From: Pelagibacterium xiamenense | GTDB taxonomy: Bacteria; Pseudomonadota; Alphaproteobacteria; Rhizobiales; Devosiaceae | Direction: 5' to 3' | Assembly: GCF_021166475.1 (NCBI RefSeq) | Contig: NZ_JAJOYS010000001.1 | Location: 1,364,001-1,428,000, forward strand | Length of the DNA: 64,000 nucleotides | Shown here: one piece after another, positions 44,006 to 53,181 of the stretch | Layout of the letters: every line of letters begins with the position of its first letter | Numbering within the stretch: position 1 is the first letter of the stretch | Notes under the pieces: model-generated | Told to the model about the DNA's origin: nothing | The model's input: the letters and a program-made list of their open reading frames with translations, nothing else | Databases searched by the model: none | Made by a program: the position numbers and the translations under genes

Positions 44006-45100
44006 TCACGCGAACGTCTTGCGTGCGTCGAACGCGTCGCGCACGGCTTCGCCAATAAAGACCAGCAGGCTGAGCATGATCGAGATCGAGGCAAAGCCGG
44101 TAAGCCCGAGCCAGGGTGCCTGCAGGTTGTTCTTGCCTTGCGCGAGCAGTTCTCCCAGCGAGGGCGAGCCCGGCGGCATGCCGAAGCCGAGAAAGTCGAG
44201 CGAGGTAAGCGTCGTGATCGAGCCGCCGAGGATGAAGGGCATGAAGGTGACTGTCGCGACCATCGCGTTGGGGAGAAGATGCCGGAACATGATGGTCTTG
44301 CTGTTGACCCCGAGCGCGCGCGCCGCGTTGATATACTCGAAATTGCGGCCGCGCAGGAATTCCGCGCGCACGATCCCCACCAGCGCCACCCATGAAAAAA
44401 GCAGCAGGATCACGATCAAGACCCAGAAATTGGGCGCGATGACGCTCGATATGATGAGGATGAGATAGAGCGAGGGGATCGACGTCCAGATTTCGATGAA
44501 GCGCTGAAACAGGAGGTCCGTCCAGCCACCGAAATAACCCTGCACCGCGCCTGCCGCCACCCCGATGATCGATGAGAGCACGGTCAGGACCACGCCGAAC
44601 AACACCGATATGCGGAACCCGTAAATGAGCCGCGCCAGCACATCGCGGCCCTGATCGTCGGTGCCGAGCATATGCATGTTGCCGAGCGTGCACTCGGCGG
44701 AGGCGGCGCCCTCAGGATAGCGCGCGCAGGCTGCTTCCCGGCTCATCATCCAGCTTGGGGGCGCCGGATTGGGGACGGGCAGAGCGCTGTCCTTCGTGCG
44801 ATAGGAGTAGCGAAAGAGCGGCCAGATCATCCAGCCGTTCGCGTTGATCTCCTCCTGGATGAAGCTCGAGCGGTATTGCGGGATCGCCAGAAAGCCGCCG
44901 AACTTGGTCTCGGGATAATTGACCACGGCCGGAAACAGCAATTCGCCCTTGTAGTATGCAATGAGCGGCTTGTCGTTCGTGACGGCTTCGGCGCACATCG
45001 AAACCGCAACGAGGATCAGGAACAGCCAGAATGCGATATATCCCCGCCGATTCTTGCGGAAGTTCTCAAGCCTGCGTCTGTTTATTGCCGAAAGCTGCAC
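44006..45100 (-). CDS. yejE: Peptide ABC transporter permease YejE
   Basis: A 364-residue inner-membrane permease. The N-terminus 'NRRRLENFRKNRRGYIAFWLFLILVAVSMCAE' holds the first helix, a large periplasmic insertion follows (about residues 45-135, 'GELLFPAVVNYPETKFGGFLAIPQYRSSFIQEEINANGWMIWPLFRYSYRT'), then five helices. The EAA loop 'EYINAARALGVNSKTIMFRHLLPNAM' contacts the ATPase. The 'FGGFLA..IPYR' insertion is a YejE hallmark. The start directly follows the yejB stop. Confidence 0.93.
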   Translation of the reverse strand: MQLSAINRRRLENFRKNRRGYIAFWLFLILVAVSMCAEAVTNDKPLIAYYKGELLFPAVVNYPETKFGGFLAIPQYRSSFIQEEINANGWMIWPLFRYSYRTKDSALPVPNPAPPSWMMSREAACARYPEGAASAECTLGNMHMLGTDDQGRDVLARLIYGFRISVLFGVVLTVLSSIIGVAAGAVQGYFGGWTDLLFQRFIEIWTSIPSLYLILIISSVIAPNFWVLIVILLLFSWVALVGIVRAEFLRGRNFEYINAARALGVNSKTIMFRHLLPNAMVATVTFMPFILGGSITTLTSLDFLGFGMPPGSPSLGELLAQGKNNLQAPWLGLTGFASISIMLSLLVFIGEAVRDAFDARKTFA

Positions 45101-46222
45101 CTAGACCTCCCGCGACTCGAAGTCGATACGCGGGTCGATCCACATATAGGTGAGATCGGAGATGAGCCCGATGATCAGCCCCAGAAGCGAAAAGATGTAG
45201 AGCGTTGCAAAGACGACCGGATAGTCCCGGTTGAGGACGGATTCGAACCCCAACAGCCCCAACCCGTCGAGCGAGAAAATCGTTTCGATCAGAAGTGATC
45301 CGCTGAAGAACGCGCCAATGAACGCGCCGGGAAAACTCGCGATGATGAGCAGCATCGCATTGCGGAAAACGTGACGGTACAGCACCCGGCGCTCGGTAAG
45401 GCCTTTCGCCCGAGCGGTGATCACGTACTGCTTTCGGATTTCGTCGAGAAACGAATTCTTGGTCAAAAGCGTCGTCGTTGCGAATGCGCCGACCGCCATA
45501 GCGATGATGGGCAGGGTCAGGTGCCAGAAATAATCGAGGACCTGCAAATGAAAGGGCAGGGACGCGAAATTGTCCGATGTGAGCCCGCGCAGGGGAAAGA
45601 TCGACCAGAACGAGCCGCCAGCAAACAGGACGATCAGCAGGATCGCGAAAAGAAACCCGGGAATCGCGTAGCCCATGATGATGACGCCGGAGGTCCAGAC
45701 GTCGAACCGAGAGCCGTCGCGCACCGCCTTGGTGATCCCCAGTGGAATGGAAATCCCGTACGATATCAATGTCATCCACAGCCCGAGCGAGATCGACACC
45801 GGCATCTTCTCAAGCACCAGATCGACCACGGAGATATCGCGGAAATAGGACTCACCGAAATCGAAGCGCAGATAGTCCCAGATCATGCTCGCGAAGCGCT
45901 CGAGTGGCGGACGGTCGAACCCGTACTGCGCTTCGAGCTGCGCGATGAACTGCGGGGAAAGTCCGCGCGCGCCCCTGTAGCCGCCAACCCCGTCGTCCTC
46001 CTGTTCGGCGCCGGAGGTATCGACCCCGCCCTGGCCGGCGAAGTCACCCTCGACCGTACCGGTCACCCGCGTCAACGCATCGACATTGGTCCCACTCATC
46101 TGGGCGATGATGCGTTCGACCGGCCCACCCGGCGCAAACTGGATAACGAGGAAGGAGACGGCCATGATTCCCAGGATCGTCGGGATCATCAGCAAAAGGC
46201 GTCGCACGATATAGGCGCCCAT
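45101..46222 (-). CDS. yejB: Peptide ABC transporter permease YejB
   Basis: A 373-residue permease with an N-terminal helix in '[38 protein letters not shown]' typical of DppB/OppB-type proteins. An acidic Gly-rich periplasmic stretch ('[29 protein letters not shown]') follows, then the helices, and an EAA loop '[26 protein letters not shown]'. It is the first gene of yejBEFA, with 132 bp to the response regulator upstream that must hold the operon promoter. Confidence 0.93.
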   Translation of the reverse strand: MGAYIVRRLLLMIPTILGIMAVSFLVIQFAPGGPVERIIAQMSGTNVDALTRVTGTVEGDFAGQGGVDTSGAEQEDDGVGGYRGARGLSPQFIAQLEAQYGFDRPPLERFASMIWDYLRFDFGESYFRDISVVDLVLEKMPVSISLGLWMTLISYGISIPLGITKAVRDGSRFDVWTSGVIIMGYAIPGFLFAILLIVLFAGGSFWSIFPLRGLTSDNFASLPFHLQVLDYFWHLTLPIIAMAVGAFATTTLLTKNSFLDEIRKQYVITARAKGLTERRVLYRHVFRNAMLLIIASFPGAFIGAFFSGSLLIETIFSLDGLGLLGFESVLNRDYPVVFATLYIFSLLGLIIGLISDLTYMWIDPRIDFESREV

Positions 46223-46354
46223 CGAGACTCGGTTTCCTCACTCTGACCCGCGGTCGCTCCAGCGGTATTTGCACGATGCTCACAATGTCGTTTTTGCAAT
46301 GCGGATAAAAGGGTAAAACGCAGTGCAGGCACGGATATTTGACCGCACCGCGAG

Positions 46355-46999
46355 CTAGCCCTCGTTCCCGATCAGCCCGTTCTCGATGGCATACCGCGTA
46401 AGCCCCGCGGTCGTTGCGATGCCGAGTTTTTTCTTGATGTTCTTGCGGTGGGTTTCGACGGTGCGCGTCGAAATATCGAGCGTGGCGGCGACATCCTTGT
46501 TGCTCTTGCCGCCCGCAATCAACAGCAGAATCGCCTGCTCGCGGGTCGTGAGGGCCCGCGTCTTGGCGTCAGCGCGGCGCTCGAGCAGCACGTCGGATAC
46601 TCCTGAGGAGAAATAGGTGCCGCCCGCTGCGACGGTCTCGACAGCGGTGATGATCTCATCGGTCGAGACATCTTTGAGAATGTAGCCGGATGCCCCGTAC
46701 ATGACCGAGGTCGAAATATATTCCCGGCTGTCATGCATCGAGAGCATCAGAAGCCGCGTTGACGGGGCCTGCTCCTTGAAGAGTTCAATGGCGTCGAGCC
46801 CGTTGAGTTCAGGCATGTTGATGTCCATGAGGACGACATCCGGCCGGTTCGCCTGCGCGATCTCCAGCGCCTTGCGCGCCGTGGCTGCGGCGCCCACAAC
46901 CGCGATGTTTTCATAGGTTTCGAGGATCGCTTTCAACCCGTCGAGGACGAGCGGGTGGTTGTCGACAAGGAGGACTTTGATGGGGGCTTGAGCTGTCAT
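46355..46999 (-). CDS. LuxR/NarL-family response regulator
   Basis: A 214-residue two-domain regulator. The receiver domain has the phospho-acceptor Asp59 in 'DVVLMDINMPELNG', and the C-terminal LuxR-type helix-turn-helix is 'LTTREQAILLLIAGGKSNKDVAATLDISTRTVETHRKNIKKKLGI'. It overlaps the histidine-kinase stop by four bases (46996-46999), so the pair is cotranscribed. The likely targets are close by: the TakP-like TRAP binding protein gene diverges from the kinase gene. Confidence 0.92.
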   Translation of the reverse strand: MTAQAPIKVLLVDNHPLVLDGLKAILETYENIAVVGAAATARKALEIAQANRPDVVLMDINMPELNGLDAIELFKEQAPSTRLLMLSMHDSREYISTSVMYGASGYILKDVSTDEIITAVETVAAGGTYFSSGVSDVLLERRADAKTRALTTREQAILLLIAGGKSNKDVAATLDISTRTVETHRKNIKKKLGIATTAGLTRYAIENGLIGNEG

Positions 47000-48387
47000 G
47001 CGACGTCCGCAAGCTTGGCGGATTTGATGAAGACGGTCTTGGGAAGCGTGGCGTGAAGCGTTGTTCCCGAGGGCCCGGTTTCGACCAGTAGCGATCCGCC
47101 GAAATGAGCCATGCGCTCCTGCATGTTTCGCAGCCCCAGCCCTCCGGAGCGCGCGCCCGGCTTTTTCCTGTTTCCCTCGGCAAAGCCGCGACCGTTGTCG
47201 CTGATGACCATCTGCACCCGCCCATGCGGGCTCGAAAGCCGGAGCGTGACCGCGCTCGCGCTGGCGTGCCGCTCGATGTTGTTGAGCGCTTCCTGCGCAA
47301 CCCGGTACAGCGCGGTCTTGGATTCGGGAATAATGACGTTCTTGAACGCGACCGCCTCAAGTTCGACCGGAATGCCCGTACGCTCGGTGAAATTGTGCGC
47401 GAGTGCCTCGAGGGCGGCCGAAAGGCCGAGGTCGTCCAGCGCGGGGGGACGGAGGTCGTGACTTAAACGCCGCACCTCCTTGATCGCGCCATTGAGGGCG
47501 TCCGCCCCCTTGTCGATCGCCTCTGGCGCGCCTTCGCCGCCGCTCTGTACCTTTCGACGCGCCAGATCGATCGTATAGCGCGCTCCGATCAGGATCTGGG
47601 AAATCCCGTCGTGAAGCTCGCGGGCGATGCGGCTGCGCTCTTCTTCCTGCGTGTCGATCACGCGCTGGGTGAGTTCCTTTAGCTTGGTGTCGGCCAGGCG
47701 CCGCTCATGGAGGTTGAGAAACATCCACGTGCCGAAGACGAGGAGGACGGAGGGTACGGCGATGAGCGCCACGGTGAGAAAGGTCGAATTGATCGAGGCC
47801 CTGAGATCGGCATTGGCCGCGGCGGTTTGAGCGTAGACGTCGTCGAGATAGACACCGGTCCCCAGCATCCACTCCCACTTGTCGAGGCCGACAGCGAACG
47901 ACAGCTTTTCGGCTATGGTCTCCGCGGAAGGCTTTTCCCACAAATACTGATGCAGGCCGCCGCCCTCGCGGGCTTTTTCGATGAGGTTGGCGATCACATA
48001 GTCGCCGTTAGCGTCCTGCAGGTCGATCCAGTTGACGCCGACCCGAAACGGCTGACGCGGGTGGACGACGTTGTTGCCATCATAGTCATAAACAAAGAAA
48101 TACCCATCCTCACCATAGTCGAGCGAAGAGAGGATGTCGCGAACCTGCTGCTTTGCCTCCTCGTCATCCGGTCCTGCATTTTGATAAATCTCGCTGATAG
48201 CCGAGATCGCGAGGTTGGTAAGGTTCAAAAGCTCGGTCTGCTTGGCCTTGAGCATGTTGCGCTCGAACGTGTCGATGCTGGTGCGCGCCAGCTGGGTCGA
48301 TTGCCAGGTCACAAGCGTGGTGATCGCAAGAATTGCCAGCACCAGCGGCACCACCGACAGTGCGAGAATCTGATGGCGAAGCTGCAT
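46996..48387 (-). CDS. Cache-domain sensor histidine kinase (HisKA_3 type)
   Basis: A 463-residue membrane kinase from the ATG at 48387. Two helices (about residues 6-28 and 203-225) flank a periplasmic single Cache domain ('SLDYGEDGYFFVYDYDGNNVVHP..VGVNWIDLQDANGDYVI..GLHQYLWEKP..FAVGLDKWEWMLGTGVYLDDV'). A HisKA_3 dimerisation domain has His259 in 'SRIARELHDGISQILIGARY', and the HATPase part has 'DNGRGFA' and 'GGLGLRNMQERM'. This Cache type binds small carboxylates in several proteobacterial kinases. A longer frame from 48492 lacks a good ribosome-binding site. Being next to a TRAP system for oxo-acids suggests it senses such a substrate outside the cell. Confidence 0.88.
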   Translation of the reverse strand: MQLRHQILALSVVPLVLAILAITTLVTWQSTQLARTSIDTFERNMLKAKQTELLNLTNLAISAISEIYQNAGPDDEEAKQQVRDILSSLDYGEDGYFFVYDYDGNNVVHPRQPFRVGVNWIDLQDANGDYVIANLIEKAREGGGLHQYLWEKPSAETIAEKLSFAVGLDKWEWMLGTGVYLDDVYAQTAAANADLRASINSTFLTVALIAVPSVLLVFGTWMFLNLHERRLADTKLKELTQRVIDTQEEERSRIARELHDGISQILIGARYTIDLARRKVQSGGEGAPEAIDKGADALNGAIKEVRRLSHDLRPPALDDLGLSAALEALAHNFTERTGIPVELEAVAFKNVIIPESKTALYRVAQEALNNIERHASASAVTLRLSSPHGRVQMVISDNGRGFAEGNRKKPGARSGGLGLRNMQERMAHFGGSLLVETGPSGTTLHATLPKTVFIKSAKLADVA

Positions 48388-48636
48388 CTTTGTCTGAAAG
48401 CCTCCTCCGGCCTTTTTACACTTCTTAGCATGTATTAGGCCGGTTGATCTGCGTAGTAGTGGGTAGCATTTCGCTATAAAGATTGTCACCATGGATGCGC
48501 GGGGCTCGACAGCGCGCGGACCTTTGCGCTCTGCTTGCTCCGCGCTTCGTCCGAGACCGGGTTAGTGCGGTTGGGGGAGAGGCAAAAATACGGTACCGTT
48601 TCAAGAGGCGCTTCGTGCGCCCTCGGGAGGAAATAG

Positions 48637-49740
48637 ATGAAAAGACGCGACTTTTTCAAAAAAGCGGGCGTGATGTCCGCTGGCGCTGCCGCTGCGACCA
48701 CGGGGCTGGCCGCTCCGGCGATCGCGCAGGGCAATATCACCTGGCGCATGGTCACCACCTGGCCCAAGAACTTCCCCGGCCTCGGCGTCGGCGCCCAGCG
48801 CCTTGCCGACCGCATCACGGCCGCTTCGGGTGGCCGGCTGTCGGTGCAGGTGTTCGCCGCAGGCGAACTCGTACCCGCTCTGCAGTCGATCGATGCGGTC
48901 ATCGACGGTTCGGCCGAGATGAGCCATGGCGCGGCATACTACTGGCAGAACAAGAGCCAGGGCCTCTCTTTCTTCACTGGCGTGCCTTACGGCATGACCA
49001 GCCGCGAGCTTGCAGCCTGGGTCCGCTATCTGGGCGGCCAGGAAATCTGGGACGAGATCTACGACCAGTTCGGCCTGCAGGGGTTCCTCTCGGGCGATAC
49101 GGGCACTCAGGCTGGGGGCTGGTTCCGCAACGAGCTGACGGGGCTTTCCGACATCCAGGGGCTGCGCTTCCGGACGCCGGGCCTGGGCGGTCAGGTTTGG
49201 GAGAAGATGGGCGCTTCGGTGACCAATCTCGCCGGCGGCGAGATCTTCCAGGCGCTGCAGTCGGGCACGCTCGACGCCGCCGAATTCGTCGGTCCTTATA
49301 ACGACCTGGCCTTGGGCTTCTATCAGATCTGCAAGAACTATTACTTCCCGAGCTTCAACGAACCCGGTCTTGCGACCGAGCTGGTGGTCGACAAGGCGAA
49401 GTATCAAGAGTTGCCTGAAGACCTGCAGGCCATTGTGCGCGATTGCTCGCAGGCCGAATACGACCAGGTCGCCTCGGACTTCTACGCCAACGACCCCCGC
49501 GCGCTCGCGACGCTGGTCAACGACCACGGCGTGACGGTTCGGCAGTTCCCCGAGGAAATCCTCGAGGCAGGCGCGCAGGCTGCGACGGAACTTTTGACCG
49601 AAATCCGTGAGAATGGCGATGCGCTGACGAAAAAGACGGTCGAAAGCTACATCTCCGCACTCAATCTCGTCCGCACCCGCAGTGAAGGCACAGATATGGG
49701 CTTCATGCGCGCGCGCGAGCAGTATTTCTCGCTTAGCTAA
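48637..49740 (+). CDS. takP: TRAP transporter substrate-binding protein (TakP-like)
   Basis: A 367-residue DctP-family periplasmic binding protein exported by the Tat route (MKRRDFFKKAGVMSAGAAAATTGLAAPAIAQ, twin Arg 3-4). The mature part matches the TakP branch: 'TWRMVTTWPKNFPGLGVGAQRLADRITAASGGRLSVQVFAAGELVPALQSIDAVIDG', 'GTQAGGWFRNELTGLSDIQGLRFRTPGLGGQVWEKMGAS' with the Arg that binds the substrate carboxylate, and 'LDAAEFVGPYNDLALGFYQICKNYYFP'. TakP of Rhodobacter binds pyruvate and other 2-oxoacids with sodium; that ligand is inferred here. GGGAGGAAATAG precedes the ATG. The matching permeases are on the other strand 1.4 kb away. Confidence 0.88.
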   Translation: MKRRDFFKKAGVMSAGAAAATTGLAAPAIAQGNITWRMVTTWPKNFPGLGVGAQRLADRITAASGGRLSVQVFAAGELVPALQSIDAVIDGSAEMSHGAAYYWQNKSQGLSFFTGVPYGMTSRELAAWVRYLGGQEIWDEIYDQFGLQGFLSGDTGTQAGGWFRNELTGLSDIQGLRFRTPGLGGQVWEKMGASVTNLAGGEIFQALQSGTLDAAEFVGPYNDLALGFYQICKNYYFPSFNEPGLATELVVDKAKYQELPEDLQAIVRDCSQAEYDQVASDFYANDPRALATLVNDHGVTVRQFPEEILEAGAQAATELLTEIRENGDALTKKTVESYISALNLVRTRSEGTDMGFMRAREQYFSLS

Positions 49741-49762
49741 ACGCAAGACGGCGAGGAAAACG

Positions 49763-49796
49763 AATGGCCCGGGCGTTGCCACCCGGGCCATTTTTT
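49763..49796 (+). terminator. Rho-independent terminator after the TRAP binding-protein gene
   Basis: AATGGCCCGGG (49763-49773) pairs with CCCGGGCCATT (49782-49792) with an 8-base loop, followed by T to 49796. It ends the single-gene binding-protein transcript and also lies near the convergent GGDEF gene end. Confidence 0.92.
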
Positions 49797-49800
49797 GTAG

Positions 49801-50970
49801 CTACACCGCCGCAGCCGATCGGCCGGCGATAAGCCCCGCAAAGGGCTCCACGCGATTCCGGCCATTGCGCTTGGCGCGATAGAGGCAGCTGTCGGCGGCG
49901 CGCATGACGCTGTCCAAGTCGCCCGGACCTTCGCTGGAGTGATAGATGCCCGCCGAAATCGTGATTGAAAACGGCGAAAGCGGGCTCGACATCCGCGTGC
50001 CTGCCACGGCACTGCGGATCCGCTCGGCCAGCGCATGCGCTTCGAACGGTGTGATGTGCGGCAAAATCGCGGCGAACTCCTCGCCGCCGATCCGCGCCAC
50101 GGTGTCGCCGGCCCGCAAATGGGCGGCGCAAAGCGCGGCACAGCGCTTGAGGGCGAGGTCGCCGGTGGAATGGCCGTAGCGATCGTTGACGGTCTTGAAG
50201 TGGTCTATGTCGAACAGGACGACGGCGAAGCCGCCGCTCGGCGCCGCATCGATCAGCGCGCGCAACCGCTCGTCGAAGGCCCTGCGGTTCGCCAACCCGG
50301 TGAGTTCGTCGCTCAGCGCCGCATTGCGCAGTTGCTCGGCATTGCGCTCGAATGCCATCGAAAGGGCAAAGGCGCCGCTGGCGCTCGTGTGGATGGTCGC
50401 AACGATCAGATGTGCATAGAGGATCGCATCCTGGGGTAGCGCCGATGTGATGGCCTGGGCATCGAAAATCCCCTGACCGGCCCGGACCGCGAAGGAAACC
50501 GAGAGGATGAGGTAGGCAACGAGCAAGCCGTACTGCGAGAGGCTGCGCCTGGGCTGGCGCAGGATTTCGTAAATCGCGGCGAACGTGACGGCCGTGAGCA
50601 GTACGTTGACCGTCCCGTATACGATGGCCGACTGCTCAAGATACATCGGCACCGCCGAGACAACCAGATAAGCGGCAAACGGCATTAGTGCGAGCCAATG
50701 GGGCGCGGGACGGTCGTAGAATTGCCGTATCCCACGCCAGCGATACCCGAAGCTGGCGAGAAGCACTCCGTTGGCGAAGATGTAGACGATGGGGTCGGGT
50801 AGGTCCGGGCTGAGGGCAAAGACGACCAGGGAGGCCGCCATGACGCTGTTGGCGATCAGCCAGGACATTAGAAATCGTTCGCGCTGCTGGCTGTACCACG
50901 CCGCTCCGAACGCCGCGGCCATCACGCCGAGGATCAGAATATTGGCCAAGAATAATGCCGAGCTGACCAA
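49801..50970 (-). CDS. Membrane diguanylate cyclase (GGDEF domain)
   Basis: About 389 residues. The N-terminal half has some six or seven hydrophobic segments (roughly residues 4-205), then a GGDEF domain: 'LSDELTGLANRRAFDERL', 'VVLFDIDHFKTVNDRYGHSTGDLALKRCA' and 'ARIGGEEFAAILPH', where GGEEF is the active-site loop. It should make cyclic di-GMP. No ATG fits the beginning: a TTG at 50970 with AAGGGA nine bases upstream is my choice; another TTG at 51024 is also in frame. The N-terminal membrane region might sense a membrane-linked signal. It sits between the TRAP binding-protein and permease genes. Confidence 0.82.
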   Translation of the reverse strand: MVSSALFLANILILGVMAAAFGAAWYSQQRERFLMSWLIANSVMAASLVVFALSPDLPDPIVYIFANGVLLASFGYRWRGIRQFYDRPAPHWLALMPFAAYLVVSAVPMYLEQSAIVYGTVNVLLTAVTFAAIYEILRQPRRSLSQYGLLVAYLILSVSFAVRAGQGIFDAQAITSALPQDAILYAHLIVATIHTSASGAFALSMAFERNAEQLRNAALSDELTGLANRRAFDERLRALIDAAPSGGFAVVLFDIDHFKTVNDRYGHSTGDLALKRCAALCAAHLRAGDTVARIGGEEFAAILPHITPFEAHALAERIRSAVAGTRMSSPLSPFSITISAGIYHSSEGPGDLDSVMRAADSCLYRAKRNGRNRVEPFAGLIAGRSAAAV

Positions 50971-51051
50971 GCCTGTGCGTCCCTTACATGCCCCTTGTTC
51001 TACGAAAATGGCATGCGGATGCAAAAAAAGGCTGAATTCCAGCGGCTAAAG

Positions 51052-51079
51052 AAGAAGGGCACCTGGCGGCGCCCTTCTT
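51052..51079 (-). terminator. Terminator-like hairpin after dctM
   Basis: AAGAAGGGC (51052-51060) pairs with GCCCTTCTT (51071-51079) with a 10-base loop. Read on the minus strand it follows the TRAP permease operon and continues CTTTAG, so the T-tract is short. Confidence 0.6.
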
Positions 51080-51096
51080 GATGTCTCGTACGATGC

Positions 51097-52488
51097 CTAG
51101 CCGTAGACCATGTTCGGCAGCCACGTGACGATCTGCGGGAAGAGGAACAATAGCGCGATCGCGATAATCTGCAGCAACACGAAGGGCAGCGCGCCGCGGT
51201 ATATCATTCCGGTCGATATCGAATTCGGAGCCACGCCACGCAAATAGAACAGCGAGAAGCCGAACGGCGGCGTCATGAAGCTGGTCTGAAGATTGACGCC
51301 CACCATCACGCCTAGCCAGATCGGGTCGATGCCGAGGGTCAAAAGGATCGGCGCGGTGATCGGGATGATGATGAAGATGATCTCGAATGTATCGAGGATG
51401 AATCCCAATACGAACATGATGGCCATGACGACGACCATTGCGCCAATTGCGCCGCCCGGAAGGTTGGTGAGGAACTCGTGCACGAGATTGTCGCCACCCA
51501 TGAGCCGGAAGACGATCGAGAAGACCGAGGCCCCGAACAGGATGATGAAGATCATCGATGTGATCGTTGCGGTTGCGATCGCCGCCTCACGTACGACCCG
51601 GAACGAAAGGCGCCAGCGGAACGCCGCAAGTACCGTGGCTCCGACGGCGCCGACCGAACCGGCTTCGGTCGGTGTGGCGACGCCCGTGAGGATCGAGCCG
51701 AGCACCGCAAAGATGAGAACGAGCGGCGGGATCAGTGCGACCGTGACATCCCGCCAGATACCCTTGCGTTCCTCGTGCGACATCGGCGTTGCCGGGCAGG
51801 CTTCGGGATCGGTAACGGCCTTGAAGATCATCCAGGCGATGTAGAGCGTAACGAGCAGCAGACCGGGAACGAAGGCGCCTGCGAATAGATCGCCTACGGT
51901 GACCGGAACGGGCGCGAAATTGCCCATTTCCATCTGCACCTGCGCGTTGATCGACGAGAGCATATCGCCCATGAAGATGAGCACGGTCGAGGGCGGAATG
52001 ATCTGCCCCAGCGTACCCGATGCGCAAATGACGCCGCTGGCGAGCTTGGGATTGTAGCCGGCTCGCATCATCGCCGGTAGCGAGATAAGCCCCATCGTGA
52101 CGACCGTGGCGCCGACAACGCCCGTCGACGCGGCCAGAAGCGCGCCCACCACGATGACCGAAATGCCCAGCCCGCCCCGCAGATTGCCGAAAAGCTTGCC
52201 CATCGTCAGCAGGAGCTGCTCGGCGATCTTCGAGCGTTCGAGCATGACGCCCATGAAAATAAAAAGCGGTACGGCGACCAGGACTTCGTTGGTCATGTAC
52301 CCGATATAGCGCGAAGCCAGCGCGCCGAGGTTGGAGGGATCGAAGACCCCCAACCACATGCCCACCATACCGAAGAGCAGCGAGGTCCCTGCCAATGTAA
52401 AAGCGACGGGGAAGCCGAGAAGAAGAAAGCCGATAACGCCGAAAAACAGCAGACCGGAAAGGATTTCACCAAGCAATACCGTTGACAT
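51097..52488 (-). CDS. dctM: TRAP transporter large permease (DctM)
   Basis: A 463-residue protein with about 12 membrane segments and the DctM fold. Segments include 'ALASRYIGYMTNEVLVAVPLFIFMGVMLERSKIAEQLLLTMG', 'GYNPKLASGVICASGTLGQIIPPSTVLIFMGDM', 'GVATPTEAGSVGAVGATVLA' and 'GVMVGVNLQTSFMTPPFGFSLFYLRGVAP'. These match the mannitol/chloroaromatic/2-oxoacid branch of TRAP permeases and fit the TakP-like protein. It begins 7 bp after dctQ. Uptake is sodium-coupled. Confidence 0.94.
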   Translation of the reverse strand: MSTVLLGEILSGLLFFGVIGFLLLGFPVAFTLAGTSLLFGMVGMWLGVFDPSNLGALASRYIGYMTNEVLVAVPLFIFMGVMLERSKIAEQLLLTMGKLFGNLRGGLGISVIVVGALLAASTGVVGATVVTMGLISLPAMMRAGYNPKLASGVICASGTLGQIIPPSTVLIFMGDMLSSINAQVQMEMGNFAPVPVTVGDLFAGAFVPGLLLVTLYIAWMIFKAVTDPEACPATPMSHEERKGIWRDVTVALIPPLVLIFAVLGSILTGVATPTEAGSVGAVGATVLAAFRWRLSFRVVREAAIATATITSMIFIILFGASVFSIVFRLMGGDNLVHEFLTNLPGGAIGAMVVVMAIMFVLGFILDTFEIIFIIIPITAPILLTLGIDPIWLGVMVGVNLQTSFMTPPFGFSLFYLRGVAPNSISTGMIYRGALPFVLLQIIAIALLFLFPQIVTWLPNMVYG

Positions 52489-52495
52489 CTATCCG

Positions 52496-53053
52496 CTACT
52501 CCTCGGCTGCAGTGGAGGGATAGCGGTAGAGTGGAGGAAGCATGTCTTCCCTGTCCGCCAGTACGAGAATGGAGCGGCAGATCATGGCTATTCCCTGCAA
52601 CGCGATGAGTATGGCAAAGCCCAGAATGAAGCTCTTGAGAACGAAAAGTCCCGGCATCCCCCCAGGATTGGCGGAGCCCTCGAAGAACCGCCATGAGCGC
52701 TGTACATAGGGGATGCCCCAGACGAGGATGACGCCCATGAACGGCAGCAGGAAGAAAACGACGCCGATGATGTCGGCTATCGCCTTCCAGCGCAAAGATG
52801 CGGGCCGGTAGAAGATGTCCACCCGCACATGGTCGTCGCGAAACAGAGCGAATCCGGCCACTGCCGTGAACATGGCCCCGCTGAGCCAGACATAGAGGTC
52901 CTGCATCCACAAATAGGTCGTCCCGAAGCCGTAACGCAGCACGACGACTGCGAAACAGACGAGGACGACCCCGACGCTGAACCAGGAAAATATGTGACCA
53001 ACGAGCCGGTTCAGACCGCCAATGGCCTGAACCGCGATGGCAAGCATGCGCAT
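52496..53053 (-). CDS. dctQ: TRAP transporter small permease (DctQ)
   Basis: A 185-residue four-helix small permease: 'GHIFSWFSVGVVLVCFAVVVLRYGFGTTYLWMQDLYVWLSGAMFTAVAGFALFRDDHVRVDIFYRP' is the conserved first half. The ATG at 53053 is preceded by GGGAGGGG; an upstream in-frame codon at 53122 lacks support. It starts the dctQ-dctM unit. The cognate binding-protein gene is separated and inverted. Confidence 0.92.
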   Translation of the reverse strand: MRMLAIAVQAIGGLNRLVGHIFSWFSVGVVLVCFAVVVLRYGFGTTYLWMQDLYVWLSGAMFTAVAGFALFRDDHVRVDIFYRPASLRWKAIADIIGVVFFLLPFMGVILVWGIPYVQRSWRFFEGSANPGGMPGLFVLKSFILGFAILIALQGIAMICRSILVLADREDMLPPLYRYPSTAAEE

Positions 53054-53181
53054 TGTGCCCCTCCCAAGGAAACCGGGTTTTTCTTGGAGCATACCGCTAT
53101 CGGCACTCCCCGCAAACCGCAACGCGATTCCATCGACTGGGCATCGCGCTCATGCGCAAACGCCCGTAGTACTGGGTATCC

